From the NCBI GenBank assembly GCA_019637695.1, contig JAHBVG010000064.1, positions 1 to 40,034 of the forward strand: a DNA stretch of 40,034 nt. The letters are read 5' to 3'. This document shows positions 1 to 6,916 of the stretch, one piece after another; the first letter of the stretch is position 1, and every line of letters starts with the position of its first letter. The notes under the pieces were generated by a model. The model was not told the origin of the DNA. It did not search any database and was given only the letters and a program-made list of their open reading frames with translations. This stretch comes from Caldilineaceae bacterium. GTDB lineage: Bacteria; Chloroflexota; Anaerolineae; Caldilineales; Caldilineaceae. The position numbers and the translations under genes were made by a program.

Positions 1-1002
1 ACCAATTACGACCTGCTCGGTCTGCTCGTCGCTACTGCGTCCGGCGAATCCTACGAAAGCTACATCCAGCGTCACATCTTCGACCCGCTGGCGATGGACA
101 ATGCTTTTACCTCCCTGGCGGATGCGCAGACCCAGGGCGCGGCCAGCGGCTACTATCCCTACTTCGGCCAGGCGCGCAGCCAGGATGCCCGCGTGCCCAT
201 TGGCCGGGCGACGATGCCATCCGCGGGGTTGGTAGCCAGCGCCGCGGATATGTCCAATTGGCTCATGGCCCATCTCAATACAGGCCGCTTTGGGGCGGCG
301 CAGATCGTCTCGTCCGCGGGTATGGATCTGTTGCACACCCCGGCAGTCTCCATCACAGAGGAGGTGGCCTACGGCATGGGCTGGGTGCTCTTTCCCTTTG
401 AAGATGCGCTGCCCGCCGACGCCGCGGATCGACCGGCGCCCCTGGCTCTCACCCATGGCGGACGCTGGCTGGGCTACGCCGGGCAACTCCTGCTTCTGCC
501 GGAACAGGGGCTGGGTGTGGTGGTGCTGATGAACCTGAATGATCCCGCGCTGGACTCCGCGCTGAGCAATGTCATTTGGAACGTGGGGTTGCTGGCATTG
601 GGACTGCCGACCAAAGAGTTCCCAATCCACGAGGATTGGCTGTTGTGCAACGCTCGCTGGCTGATGTTGGCCGTGGCTCTCCTCTTTGTCGTGGTCAATC
701 TTGTACTTTTACGGCGGGCAAGGCTGCCCTATCTGATTGTGGCGTGTCTGGTGCAGCTTGCCGCCGTCGCCTATCTCCTGTTGGTGCGCTTTCCCGACGC
801 CAAGACCACCCTGCCCCTGGTGTTGCGCTTCGAGCCTGATTTGGGCCAGATGACCGTTGCCCTCAGCGCGCTGGCTGGGTGGAGTGTCGTTCAGATTGGG
901 GTGGCGTTGACCCGGTCGCGCGGGAGAAACAGACATGGCTTGATGGATACTGAAGTGATTGCCAACACCACAAGCAGGGGCTTGGAGGGCGACAAATATT
1001 AG
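1..1002 (+). CDS. Serine hydrolase of the beta-lactamase class C fold with C-terminal membrane segments (5' end missing)
   Basis: The frame is open from base 1, so the gene enters from the left and its N-terminus, including the expected SxxK nucleophile motif, lies outside the window. The visible protein starts TNYDLLG, typical of the region just after the YxN motif of penicillin-binding-protein-like serine hydrolases. Further on, THGG near residue 150 fits the KTG/HxG box. The last third carries about three hydrophobic segments (WLMLAVALLFVVVNLVLL, then two more), so the hydrolase domain is probably tethered to the membrane. Such enzymes act as D-Ala-D-Ala peptidases, esterases or beta-lactamase relatives; the exact substrate cannot be told. 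The gene ends with TAG at 1000-1002 and is followed by a small hairpin. Confidence 0.8.
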   Translation, partial: TNYDLLGLLVATASGESYESYIQRHIFDPLAMDNAFTSLADAQTQGAASGYYPYFGQARSQDARVPIGRATMPSAGLVASAADMSNWLMAHLNTGRFGAAQIVSSAGMDLLHTPAVSITEEVAYGMGWVLFPFEDALPADAADRPAPLALTHGGRWLGYAGQLLLLPEQGLGVVVLMNLNDPALDSALSNVIWNVGLLALGLPTKEFPIHEDWLLCNARWLMLAVALLFVVVNLVLLRRARLPYLIVACLVQLAAVAYLLLVRFPDAKTTLPLVLRFEPDLGQMTVALSALAGWSVVQIGVALTRSRGRNRHGLMDTEVIANTTSRGLEGDKY

Positions 1003-1012
1003 CGCCCCCCAA

Positions 1013-1028
1013 GCCGGATTCATCCGGC
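1013..1028 (+). terminator. Small hairpin after the serine hydrolase gene, possible weak terminator
   Basis: GCCGGA-TTCA-TCCGGC forms a 6-bp stem with a 4-base loop, 10 bases after the stop codon. Only a few T residues follow, so termination is uncertain. Confidence 0.35.
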
Positions 1029-1073
1029 GCTGTTTGTAGCTCCGGGACTACGGTCACCATCCCCGATCTCAGG

Positions 1074-1102
1074 TTGAATTGAACAGATAGCTGCGCTATA
1101 AT
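1074..1102 (+). promoter_or_regulatory. Sigma-70-type promoter upstream of the SET-domain gene
   Basis: TTGAAT at 1074-1079, a 17-base spacer and a perfect TATAAT at 1097-1102 form a near-consensus promoter. The next plus-strand gene starts at 1339, leaving an untranslated leader of about 230 bases. I see no riboswitch or small ORF in the leader that I can support. Confidence 0.6.
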
Positions 1103-1338
1103 GCATGCAGCTCGCTCAAACGACTACAACTCGCCTATCTCGTTTATACGAAGGGATACAGCAGATCGTTGGATCCAGGCTACAACCACAAAGCAGTCAA
1201 TTCGACAGCGACATCGTCAAGTTCTAGTGAACCGGACGGTGTCTTTTATTTTTGTCGTTTCTGAGCGCCTCTCTTCATTCGACCATTCACGATCCGCTCG
1301 GAAGATGGTCTTTCGTTGGTTCAGAAAGGAAAAAACCG

Positions 1339-1860
1339 ATGAACCTAGCCTCTCTGCATTGCTCTCGCAAGTCGAGCAAATTAGAAGGACACATCCGCGG
1401 GGATGGGGAGCGCGGCCTCTTTGCCAGGGAATCGATTCATCAAGGGGAATTGTTGGCCGTCTTTGGCGGCAAGATCGTGACTTATGAAGAATTGATCGAG
1501 GTTCCCTATGAGATCCGCCGCCTCTCGATTCAGGTCGCAGAGGATTTCTATCTACTTTCGGTCGAAGAGAGCCAGGCAGATTGGATCAATCATTCCTGTA
1601 CGCCCACCGCCGGTCTGAATGGACAGATCATGCTGGTGGCGATGCGCAACATCGGGCCAGGGGAAGAGATCACCTTTGACTATGCCATGAGCGACGGTAC
1701 CCCTTACGATGAGTTCGACTGTATGTGCGGCTCGCTCGACTGCCGCGGCTACGTCAGCGGCAACGATTGGAAATTGCCCGAATTGCAGCGCCGCTACCGT
1801 GGATACTTTTCACCCTATTTACAAGCCCGTATTAACCGAATGCAAGATAGCGACACCTGA
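1339..1860 (+). CDS. Small SET-domain protein (putative protein lysine methyltransferase)
   Basis: This 173-residue protein is almost only a SET domain, the SAM-dependent lysine methyltransferase fold best known from histone methylation. Visible hallmarks are the N-terminal GERGLFA turn (residues 23-29), the NHSC knot motif (84-87) that helps bind SAM, EITFDY (110-115) with the catalytic-site tyrosine, and a post-SET-like cysteine cluster CxCxxxxC (128-135). The frame extends upstream to 1252, but ATG at 1339 is preferred because AAGGA lies 8 bases before it and the domain starts soon after. It probably acts in the cytoplasm; its target cannot be inferred. It appears to be transcribed alone from the promoter at 1074-1102. 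Small stand-alone SET proteins occur in several bacterial phyla and are often thought to be acquired. Confidence 0.85.
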   Translation: MNLASLHCSRKSSKLEGHIRGDGERGLFARESIHQGELLAVFGGKIVTYEELIEVPYEIRRLSIQVAEDFYLLSVEESQADWINHSCTPTAGLNGQIMLVAMRNIGPGEEITFDYAMSDGTPYDEFDCMCGSLDCRGYVSGNDWKLPELQRRYRGYFSPYLQARINRMQDSDT

Positions 1861-2005
1861 ATCCATTCGAGAGGTTGGCGACTGACATTCGATTTTGGAC
1901 GCCAGCGATTGAGGTTGAGCGATCAAGCGATTGGGTATGTTCGTATTGGTGACTGGGATTGGGAGCGAGATCGAGCGAACTGGGGCGGTGAGGGATTCCC
2001 TAATC

Positions 2006-2048
2006 TTGACAGGTTGTGCTAAACTGTGACTAGTGTCATGACTATAGT
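2006..2048 (+). promoter_or_regulatory. Possible promoter/operator of the toxin-antitoxin pair
   Basis: A perfect TTGACA box lies at 2006-2011 but has only a poor -10 (TAGTGT, 2031-2036, 19-base spacer). A better -10-like TATAGT lies at 2043-2048. Between them is the palindrome GTCATGAC (2035-2042), which could be the autoregulatory operator usual for Phd/PIN pairs. Confidence 0.35.
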
Positions 2049-2074
2049 AAAAGAAGGTAACTACTAAGCCCCAT

Positions 2075-2105
2075 GCTCCAGGCGGGTCACGGACCCGCCT
2101 GGAGC
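2075..2105. repeat. Perfect 14-bp inverted repeat upstream of the toxin-antitoxin pair
   Basis: GCTCCAGGCGGGTC (2075-2088) and its exact reverse complement (2092-2105) enclose the loop ACG. The core GGGTCACGGACCC recurs after the toxin gene at about 2814 and, with one change, at about 2866. It lies in the leader of the antitoxin gene, 33 bases before its start. Confidence 0.75.
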
Positions 2106-2138
2106 AGAGGTAAGTAGTACAAAAGAAGAAACATTGCC

Positions 2139-2372
2139 ATGCAGAAAAGAGTCTCGAAAAGTCATCTGAAAGCCAATATGCTTAAGATTTTCCGCGAATT
2201 GGAAGCCAGCAACGAGGATCTGATTGTGACCGACAACAAAACGCCTGTTTTGATCATCACGCCAATCAAAAAGACCGAAAGCGTGGAGGCGTTGTTTGGC
2301 GATCTGCAGGGACAGGTCATCTACCATGAAGCAATCGATACCCCTAGTCTAGAAGAATGGGAAACGGCGTGA
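2139..2372 (+). CDS. Phd/YefM-family antitoxin
   Basis: A 77-residue protein with the layout of Phd/YefM antitoxins: an N-terminal DNA-binding part (VSKSHLKANMLKIFRELE, then LIVTDNKTPVLIITP) and an acidic C-terminal tail (SLEEWETA) of the kind that wraps the toxin. It should bind and neutralise the PIN-domain toxin encoded next and repress the shared promoter. The toxin gene starts inside its last codons, the usual translational coupling of such modules. No strong Shine-Dalgarno is visible (only an AAGAAG tract upstream). Family assignment is from sequence character only. Confidence 0.8.
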   Translation: MQKRVSKSHLKANMLKIFRELEASNEDLIVTDNKTPVLIITPIKKTESVEALFGDLQGQVIYHEAIDTPSLEEWETA

Positions 2373-2752
2373 GAATTGTCCTCGATACGGCAGCGCTGAT
2401 TTATTGGACGCTGGATCCGCTGAAGTTGAGCGCGCCAGCCGCAGACGCCATTGCCAAGGCTACGGAAATCAGCATCAGCGCGATTTCTGTATGGGAAATT
2501 GGCCTCAAAACCAAACAAGGCAAGCTGGAACTGCCGCTTTCTCTGTATGGATATATTGATCGGCTTAAGCGGTTGGAGCGTATGGAAATAGAGGATGTCA
2601 CCCTTGAAGTGTGGCTGGAAAATCTGGCCCTTGATTGGTCGCACCGTGATCCGGCGGACAGGACGATTGTGGCAACCGCCGTTTTAGCCGGCTGTCCACT
2701 CATCTCATCAGATCATACGATCAGATCGTTTTATCAACAAGCGATCTGGTAA
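2369..2752 (+). CDS. PIN-domain ribonuclease toxin (VapC-like)
   Basis: A protein of about 127 residues with the four acidic positions of PIN-domain nucleases: Asp in IVLDTAALIYW, Glu in SVWEIGLK, Asp in HRDPADRTI and Asp in LISSDHTI. These residues chelate Mg2+ or Mn2+ for RNA cleavage. I prefer GTG at 2369, which overlaps the antitoxin stop as GTGA; ATG at 2357 (4 residues longer) is the alternative. PIN toxins of this group pair with Phd-type antitoxins, as here, and typically cut tRNA or rRNA to slow growth. The RNA target cannot be read from the sequence. Confidence 0.85.
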   Translation: MRIVLDTAALIYWTLDPLKLSAPAADAIAKATEISISAISVWEIGLKTKQGKLELPLSLYGYIDRLKRLERMEIEDVTLEVWLENLALDWSHRDPADRTIVATAVLAGCPLISSDHTIRSFYQQAIW

Positions 2753-3101
2753 TCGGGGGTCCATTTCAGATTGGGGTTAAGAATGCTCTGCGCCGGTCCA
2801 TGACCGGCGGTCGGGTCACGGACCCAACCGGAGCGCGATGCTCTGCGTCGGACCGGCGGCGGTCGGATCACGGACCCAACCGGCGTTGTACCAGAGCGAC
2901 GCTTCCGCGCTCTTGAGGACGCTATTCGATAGCATGTATTCGCCAAGTCCACCAATCCCCCCTGTGAGCAATTGGCCGAATAGGTTGGACTGGACGTTGG
3001 TGGTTGGCTGTTTTAGCTGTGGAACATATAGTAGCGTAGCGTCCGATGAGCGTCCGAAAAGCGTCCAGACGAGACAAAAGATGGGGATCTACCAACAAAT
3101 C
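2753..3101. other. Intergenic region between the toxin and the catabolic cluster
   Basis: About 350 bases between convergent genes. The left half holds the tandem palindromic repeats. The right half shows three close GCGTCC words (about 3039-3072) and no gene I can support. A long plus-strand open frame starting here is antisense to the Ldh2-family gene. Confidence 0.5.
2783..2883. repeat. Two tandem imperfect repeats with hairpins after the toxin gene
   Basis: ATGCTCTGCG(C/T)CGG opens a 49-base unit (2783-2831) and a 46-base unit (2838-2883), both ending TCACGGACCCAACCGG. Each can fold around ACG; the first also contains CGCCGGTC-CAT-GACCGGCG. The core matches the hairpin in front of the antitoxin (2075-2105). 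Confidence 0.75.
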
Positions 3102-4193
3102 TCAATCTGCGGATTCCTCCACCGCCGCGGGGAGATGTTCCCCCAAGCGGGGAAGATGGAGCCGATCCGCCAACCGATCAAGTTCAGCCACATTGGGCAG
3201 GGCGACGCCGAATATTTCGCTTTGCTTCGTCGCTTTGGCTTCGATCTCGCCGGGGGTGTAGATGCGCTCGACGCCGGCCATGCGCGGCTGACTGCGGACC
3301 TCGCGCAGGAATTGGTCCATGCGCGCTTTGAAGCGATCCACCTCCATAAAGGCGTCCACATCCATCGCCATGAAGAAGTGGCCCAGGTTTTGCACCTGAT
3401 CCCCCTCGTCGTAGAGATTGACAATGTGCGCGCCAAAGGCTGCGCCGCTGAGGACGCCGCAGAGCGCGTCGATGATCAGGGCCAGCCCCGATCCTTTGTA
3501 GCCGCCCACGGGCAGCACCGCGCCGGTGAGCGCGGCTTCGGCGTCCTGGGTGGGGTTGCCGTCCTTGTCGATGGCCCAGCCTTCGGGGATGCGTTGCCCC
3601 ATCTGCGCGGCGATGACAATTTTTCCGCGCGCCACTACACTGGTGGACATGTCGAGGATCACCGGGGATTCCTCACCGCAGGGCAACCCAATCGCCAGCG
3701 GGTTTGTGCCAAAATAGGGAGATCGTCCACCCCACGGCGGCATGTTCGAGGGCGCATTGGTCATCACCACACCGATCATATCCGTCGCCACCACCTGTTG
3801 CAGAAAATAGGCGCTGGTCCCAAAATGAGAACTGTTGCGCACCGCCACTGTCCCTGTCCCCGTAGCGCGCGCCATCTCCACCGCCATCTGCATGGCGCGG
3901 CAGCCCACCACTTGTCCCAAACCGCCGTCGCCGTCAAGCACCGCCACACTTTTGCGCTGGCGCACAACCTGCATATTGGGCCGGGCGCGCGTCGTCCCTG
4001 CCTGCAAGCGGCGGATATAGACGGGCAACAGGCGCACACTGCCGTGGCTGTACAATCCGCATGCATCGGCGCGGGTCAGCGAATCCGCCACCATCGCCGC
4101 CGATTCCGCGGGTACATCCACCGCCTGCAACACATCCACACAAAATTGATATAGAACCGACAGCGGGTAGCGCTGTTGCGGTTGATCTGCCAT
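3102..4193 (-). CDS. Ldh2-family (malate/L-lactate/sulfolactate-type) NAD(P)-dependent dehydrogenase
   Basis: This 363-residue protein belongs to the Ldh2 / YlbC-YiaK-ComC family, which reduces 2-oxo acids or oxidises 2-hydroxy acids with an unusual non-Rossmann NAD(P) fold. Seen are RADACGLYSHGSVR (41-54) with the family's active-site histidine, the NSSHFGTSAYF segment, and GGYKGSGLALIIDAL near the C-terminus. Characterised relatives include ureidoglycolate, sulfolactate and 2,3-diketogulonate reductases, so the substrate here is open. The frame runs further upstream into repeat DNA, but ATG at 4193 follows a clear AGGAG and is chosen. It is the last gene of the LacI-linked cluster, 169 bases after the first RraA-like gene, a gap filled by a repeat element. 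Confidence 0.85.
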   Translation of the reverse strand: MADQPQQRYPLSVLYQFCVDVLQAVDVPAESAAMVADSLTRADACGLYSHGSVRLLPVYIRRLQAGTTRARPNMQVVRQRKSVAVLDGDGGLGQVVGCRAMQMAVEMARATGTGTVAVRNSSHFGTSAYFLQQVVATDMIGVVMTNAPSNMPPWGGRSPYFGTNPLAIGLPCGEESPVILDMSTSVVARGKIVIAAQMGQRIPEGWAIDKDGNPTQDAEAALTGAVLPVGGYKGSGLALIIDALCGVLSGAAFGAHIVNLYDEGDQVQNLGHFFMAMDVDAFMEVDRFKARMDQFLREVRSQPRMAGVERIYTPGEIEAKATKQSEIFGVALPNVAELDRLADRLHLPRLGEHLPAAVEESAD

Positions 4194-4208
4194 TGTCGTT
4201 TCTCCTTG

Positions 4209-4358
4209 TGTGAGGGATTGGTGACTGGTGACTGGGGATTGGGTAGAGTACCCCAATCGCTCAATCGCTTAATCTCTCGTTTACGGCGATTGCGGGATTA
4301 GGAGATTTCAGAAACTCTACCCGATCCCAATCACCAGTCACCCGTCACCAATCCCCCA
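4209..4358. repeat. Word-repeat inverted element A (between rraA1 and the Ldh2-family gene)
   Basis: The left arm repeats GATTGGTGACTGGTGACTGG words and the right arm carries their reverse complements (CCAATCACCAGTCACC). The core 4270-4317 matches positions 5099-5146 of element B in opposite orientation at 45 of 48 bases. It could form a long imperfect hairpin in the operon transcript. Confidence 0.75.
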
Positions 4359-4362
4359 CTCC

Positions 4363-5031
4363 CTAAATCTCAATCCCTCGCTGCGCCAATGCCTTGCGGA
4401 AGCCGAGGATGTCGAGGGTCAATTCGCCCGCTTCCAGCCGCGCCATGACGCCGGCTTCCTGTTCAGTGCGCTGGCGGGCACCCGCGAGGACGGCTTCCGC
4501 TTTCTCACGCGCCACCACCACCACGCCATCGTCGTCGCCCAGCACAATGTCGCCAGGGCGAACAACAACGCCGCCGCAGATGATGGGGTGGTTAATTTGG
4601 CCTGGCGTGTTCTTGACCGTGGCCTTCATCGAGATGCTGGCCGAGAAGATGGGAAATCCGCGCTCACGGATGGCAGCAATGTCGCGCACGCCGCCGTTGA
4701 TCACCAGCCCGACTATCTCGCGCTGCATCGCCGCCACTGTGGTGATCTCACCCCAATGACCGGCTTCCAACGCTTCGCCCACATCGGCCACAATCACGTC
4801 ACCCGGTTGGGCCAGGGCAATCGCCGCGTGGAGCGTGAGGTTGTCCGCAGCCTGGCAGCGCACTGTCAACGCGCTGCCGCACATCTTGATCCCCGGGTAG
4901 ATGGGGCGGATCGTGTGGATCATCGCCCCTTCCTTCTCGTTCGACTCCAGCACCGTCGCCGTCTCCTGCTCCGCAAACGCCGCGATCATTTGCGCCGACG
5001 CTCGCGTGAATTCTCTGTTGAATTGCGTCAT
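4363..5031 (-). CDS. RraA-family protein 1 (putative aldolase/lyase, HMG-aldolase-like)
   Basis: A 222-residue member of the RraA / HMG-CHA aldolase family, a trimeric fold in which an Arg-Asp pair and a divalent metal catalyse retro-aldol cleavage or decarboxylation of oxo acids. The pair is visible in NGGVRD (R116, D117). Also seen are the ADVGEALEAGHWGE segment (82-95) and the GGVVVRPGDIVLGDDDGVVVV stretch near residues 150-175 typical of the family. RraA proper (RNase E inhibitor) is unlikely here: the gene sits in a sugar-type transport operon next to dehydrogenases, so a catabolic role is inferred. It shares its family with the first gene of the cluster (10306-11052) but the two are clearly diverged. 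Repeat elements flank it on both sides. Confidence 0.82.
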   Translation of the reverse strand: MTQFNREFTRASAQMIAAFAEQETATVLESNEKEGAMIHTIRPIYPGIKMCGSALTVRCQAADNLTLHAAIALAQPGDVIVADVGEALEAGHWGEITTVAAMQREIVGLVINGGVRDIAAIRERGFPIFSASISMKATVKNTPGQINHPIICGGVVVRPGDIVLGDDDGVVVVAREKAEAVLAGARQRTEQEAGVMARLEAGELTLDILGFRKALAQRGIEI

Positions 5032-5049
5032 GCTTGTACACTTTCTGTG

Positions 5050-5203
5050 ATGAGGAGTGGTGACTGGTGACTGGGGATTAGTGACTGGGGATCGAGTCGA
5101 GTTTCTGAAATCTCCTAATCGCCTAATCGCCGTAAACGAGAGATTAGAGAAAGGAGATTAGAGATTGTTTACACGATCCCAGTCACCAGTCACCAATCAC
5201 TAA
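5050..5203. repeat. Word-repeat inverted element B (between adh and rraA1)
   Basis: It opens with GTGGTGACTGGTGACTGGGG and closes with CCCAGTCACCAGTCACCAAT. The core 5099-5146 is the inverted copy of 4270-4317 (45/48). The right half repeats GAGATTAGAG words. It fills the 173-base intercistronic gap. Confidence 0.75.
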
Positions 5204-5204
5204 T

Positions 5205-6302
5205 TTATGGAACAATCGCCGCCTTCAACGTCTCCTGGCGCTCGGCGGCGATCAGGGCTTCGTTGATCTGATCCAAGGGGAAGCGGTGGGTGACTAGCTT
5301 CTGCAATGGGATCTTGCGCAGCAGCGTGAGGCCGCGCAGGAAATGTTTGTTGGAGGCCGACCAGACGCCGGTGATGGTGATCTGCTTTTTGTTGATCACA
5401 TGCGGGTTGAGCGCCACGGTGCCGGCGTCGCCGTAGTGGCCGGCGATCATATACTTGCCGTTGATGCGCACCATCTCGATCCCTTCGGCCACCGCCGCGG
5501 GGACGCCCGCACACTCGAAGACTACATCCGCGCCGCGCCCGCCGGTCAGATCGAGGACCTGTTGGATGCGTTCGGGGGCGCGCACCTGGGTGATATCGAT
5601 GACCGCGTCCGCGCCGTACTCTTTCGCCAGATCAAGGCGGGCTGCCGGCGCGCCGATGACGATCACCTGGCCTGCGCCTGCATCCCGCGCCAGGATCGCG
5701 CCCATCAACCCCACTGCGCCCGCGCCCTGCACCACTACGGTATCGCCGTACTCCAGCCCGCCGATCCGCTCCAACCCGTGGACCATAATGCGCAGCGCGT
5801 CCCCGAGGACCACAGCTTCCGGCGCCAGATCTGGCGGAAGTACCACCAGATCGCTGCCAGGTAGAATCCAGACATATTCGGCAAAGCCGCCCACGAGATG
5901 CGGGTGCTGATCCGCTGGGACCACCCAGCCGCCGTAGCCGACCCGCTTGAGACACTTGGACTGATCGCCCAGGATCGTGCAATTATAGCATTGCATACAC
6001 GATTTGGGCAGCCAGGTGATGAGATCGCCGATGTGAACCAGTTTCCCCGTCACATCATAGAGCGGTTCTTCGCCGCCAATCGCCTCCACCCGCGCCACAT
6101 TTTCGTGGCCGAGGACGGCAGGTGTGCGCACAGGAACCTTGCCATGCAGAATGTGAACATCAGTGCCGCAGACGCCCGCCATCACCATCCGCCCCAGCAC
6201 TGCGCCGGGAACCAACGGCGGGATCTCGACCGTGCGCAGCTCAAAGGGCTTTTCGCTGGGTAATTTGATCTGCGGTAAAACGGCAACTTTTGCCATTGCC
6301 AT
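5205..6302 (-). CDS. Zinc-dependent medium-chain alcohol/polyol dehydrogenase
   Basis: A 365-residue MDR-family NAD(P) dehydrogenase. Catalytic-zinc ligands fit C45 (GVCGTD) and H66-E67 (GHEN); the structural zinc site is complete with C102, C105, C108 and C117; the Rossmann turn is GAGAVG (193-198). Relatives oxidise threonine, sorbitol, galactitol or other polyols. The context of an RpiB-like isomerase, RraA-like proteins and an ABC importer suggests oxidation of a sugar, polyol or sugar acid. The frame stays open far upstream through the antisense of rpiB, but ATG at 6302 has AGGAGG 9 bases before it and starts 13 bases after the rpiB-like stop. A second ATG two codons later (6296) is possible. 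Confidence 0.87.
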   Translation of the reverse strand: MAMAKVAVLPQIKLPSEKPFELRTVEIPPLVPGAVLGRMVMAGVCGTDVHILHGKVPVRTPAVLGHENVARVEAIGGEEPLYDVTGKLVHIGDLITWLPKSCMQCYNCTILGDQSKCLKRVGYGGWVVPADQHPHLVGGFAEYVWILPGSDLVVLPPDLAPEAVVLGDALRIMVHGLERIGGLEYGDTVVVQGAGAVGLMGAILARDAGAGQVIVIGAPAARLDLAKEYGADAVIDITQVRAPERIQQVLDLTGGRGADVVFECAGVPAAVAEGIEMVRINGKYMIAGHYGDAGTVALNPHVINKKQITITGVWSASNKHFLRGLTLLRKIPLQKLVTHRFPLDQINEALIAAERQETLKAAIVP

Positions 6303-6315
6303 AGCCGTTGTCCTC

Positions 6316-6798
6316 CTATTCCGTCTTTGCGTCGGGGTTGAGGATCTCTTCCGCCGCCCACCGTTCCAGATCGTGGAGCTTTTGCACGCGGCGGCGGAAC
6401 TGGGGTTGAGTGCTGAATTCTGCCTTGAGGAAGGTTTCAAGGATCTCATAGGCCACACGGTCGCCCACAATCTGCGCGCCCAGGCAGAGCAGGTTGACGT
6501 CGTCGTGTTCCACACATTGGTGGGCCGAATAGTGATCGTGGCAGACTGCGGCGCGGATGCCCGGATACTTGTTGCCGGCAATGGCCGCGCCCACCCCCGT
6601 CCCACAGACGAGGATGCCGCGTTGGGCTTCGCCGTTGCGGATCTGCTGACAGACCTTGCGCGCAATATCAGGGAAATCCACCGGCTCGGGGCTGTGGGTG
6701 CCGTGGTCCGTCACCTCATGCCCCCACGATTTCAACTTCTCGATGACTGGTCCTTTGAGCGGGAACCCGGCATGGTCCCCACCGACTGCGAGTTTCAT
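6316..6798 (-). CDS. RpiB/LacAB-family sugar-phosphate isomerase
   Basis: A 160-residue enzyme of the ribose-5-phosphate isomerase B family. It has GGDHAG (6-11), the catalytic cysteine in CGTGVG (C65) and the CVEHDDVN segment with H98, all expected for aldose-ketose isomerisation through an enediol. True RpiB, allose-6-phosphate isomerase, LacA/LacB and tetrulose-phosphate isomerases share these residues, so the name rpiB is not asserted. GGAGG precedes the ATG. Its place between a CUT1 permease and a dehydrogenase, within a LacI-controlled cluster, argues for a peripheral sugar pathway rather than the pentose-phosphate housekeeping role. Confidence 0.88.
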   Translation of the reverse strand: MKLAVGGDHAGFPLKGPVIEKLKSWGHEVTDHGTHSPEPVDFPDIARKVCQQIRNGEAQRGILVCGTGVGAAIAGNKYPGIRAAVCHDHYSAHQCVEHDDVNLLCLGAQIVGDRVAYEILETFLKAEFSTQPQFRRRVQKLHDLERWAAEEILNPDAKTE

Positions 6799-6868
6799 AG
6801 CTTAACCTCCGAATGTGGATGAGAATTTGTGACGGCAGACGGCAGACCGCAGCGGCGGACTCGGCATA

Positions 6869-6916
6869 GTACCCAATACCCAATATCCGATCCCCAGTCC
6901 CCAGTCCCCAATCACC
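6869..6916. repeat. Half word-repeat tract before the isomerase gene
   Basis: CCCAATACCCAATATCCGAT followed by CCCCAGTCCCCAGTCCCCAATCACC matches one arm of the word-repeat elements. Unlike them it lacks a clear opposite arm. Three GACGGCA-like words lie just to the left (about 6833-6855). Confidence 0.6.

Larger units (their letters stand above)
1003..1338. other. Intergenic stretch before the SET-domain gene
   Basis: About 336 bases holding the hairpin at 1013-1028, the promoter at 1074-1102 and the leader of the SET-domain gene. An open frame starting at 1101 runs out of phase into the SET gene; it shows no family I recognise and I do not call it. Confidence 0.5.

Noticed and set aside
1101..1487. 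Open frame of 128 codons upstream of and overlapping the SET-domain gene
   Set aside because: It is out of phase with the SET domain, has no recognisable family and no good ribosome-binding site, although MVFRWFRKEKTDE at 1305 looks protein-like.
2838..4154. Plus-strand open frame of 438 codons
   Set aside because: It is antisense to the Ldh2-family gene and to repeats; its His/Arg/Ala-rich composition is typical of the reverse of a GC-rich gene.
4209..5203. Insertion sequence around rraA1
   Set aside because: There is no transposase, and the enclosed gene is a normal RraA-family enzyme; the flanking elements are short hairpin repeats.
6303..6665. N-terminal extension of the alcohol dehydrogenase frame
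   Set aside because: It is the antisense of the RpiB-like gene, and the dehydrogenase has a clear AGGAGG-supported ATG at 6302.
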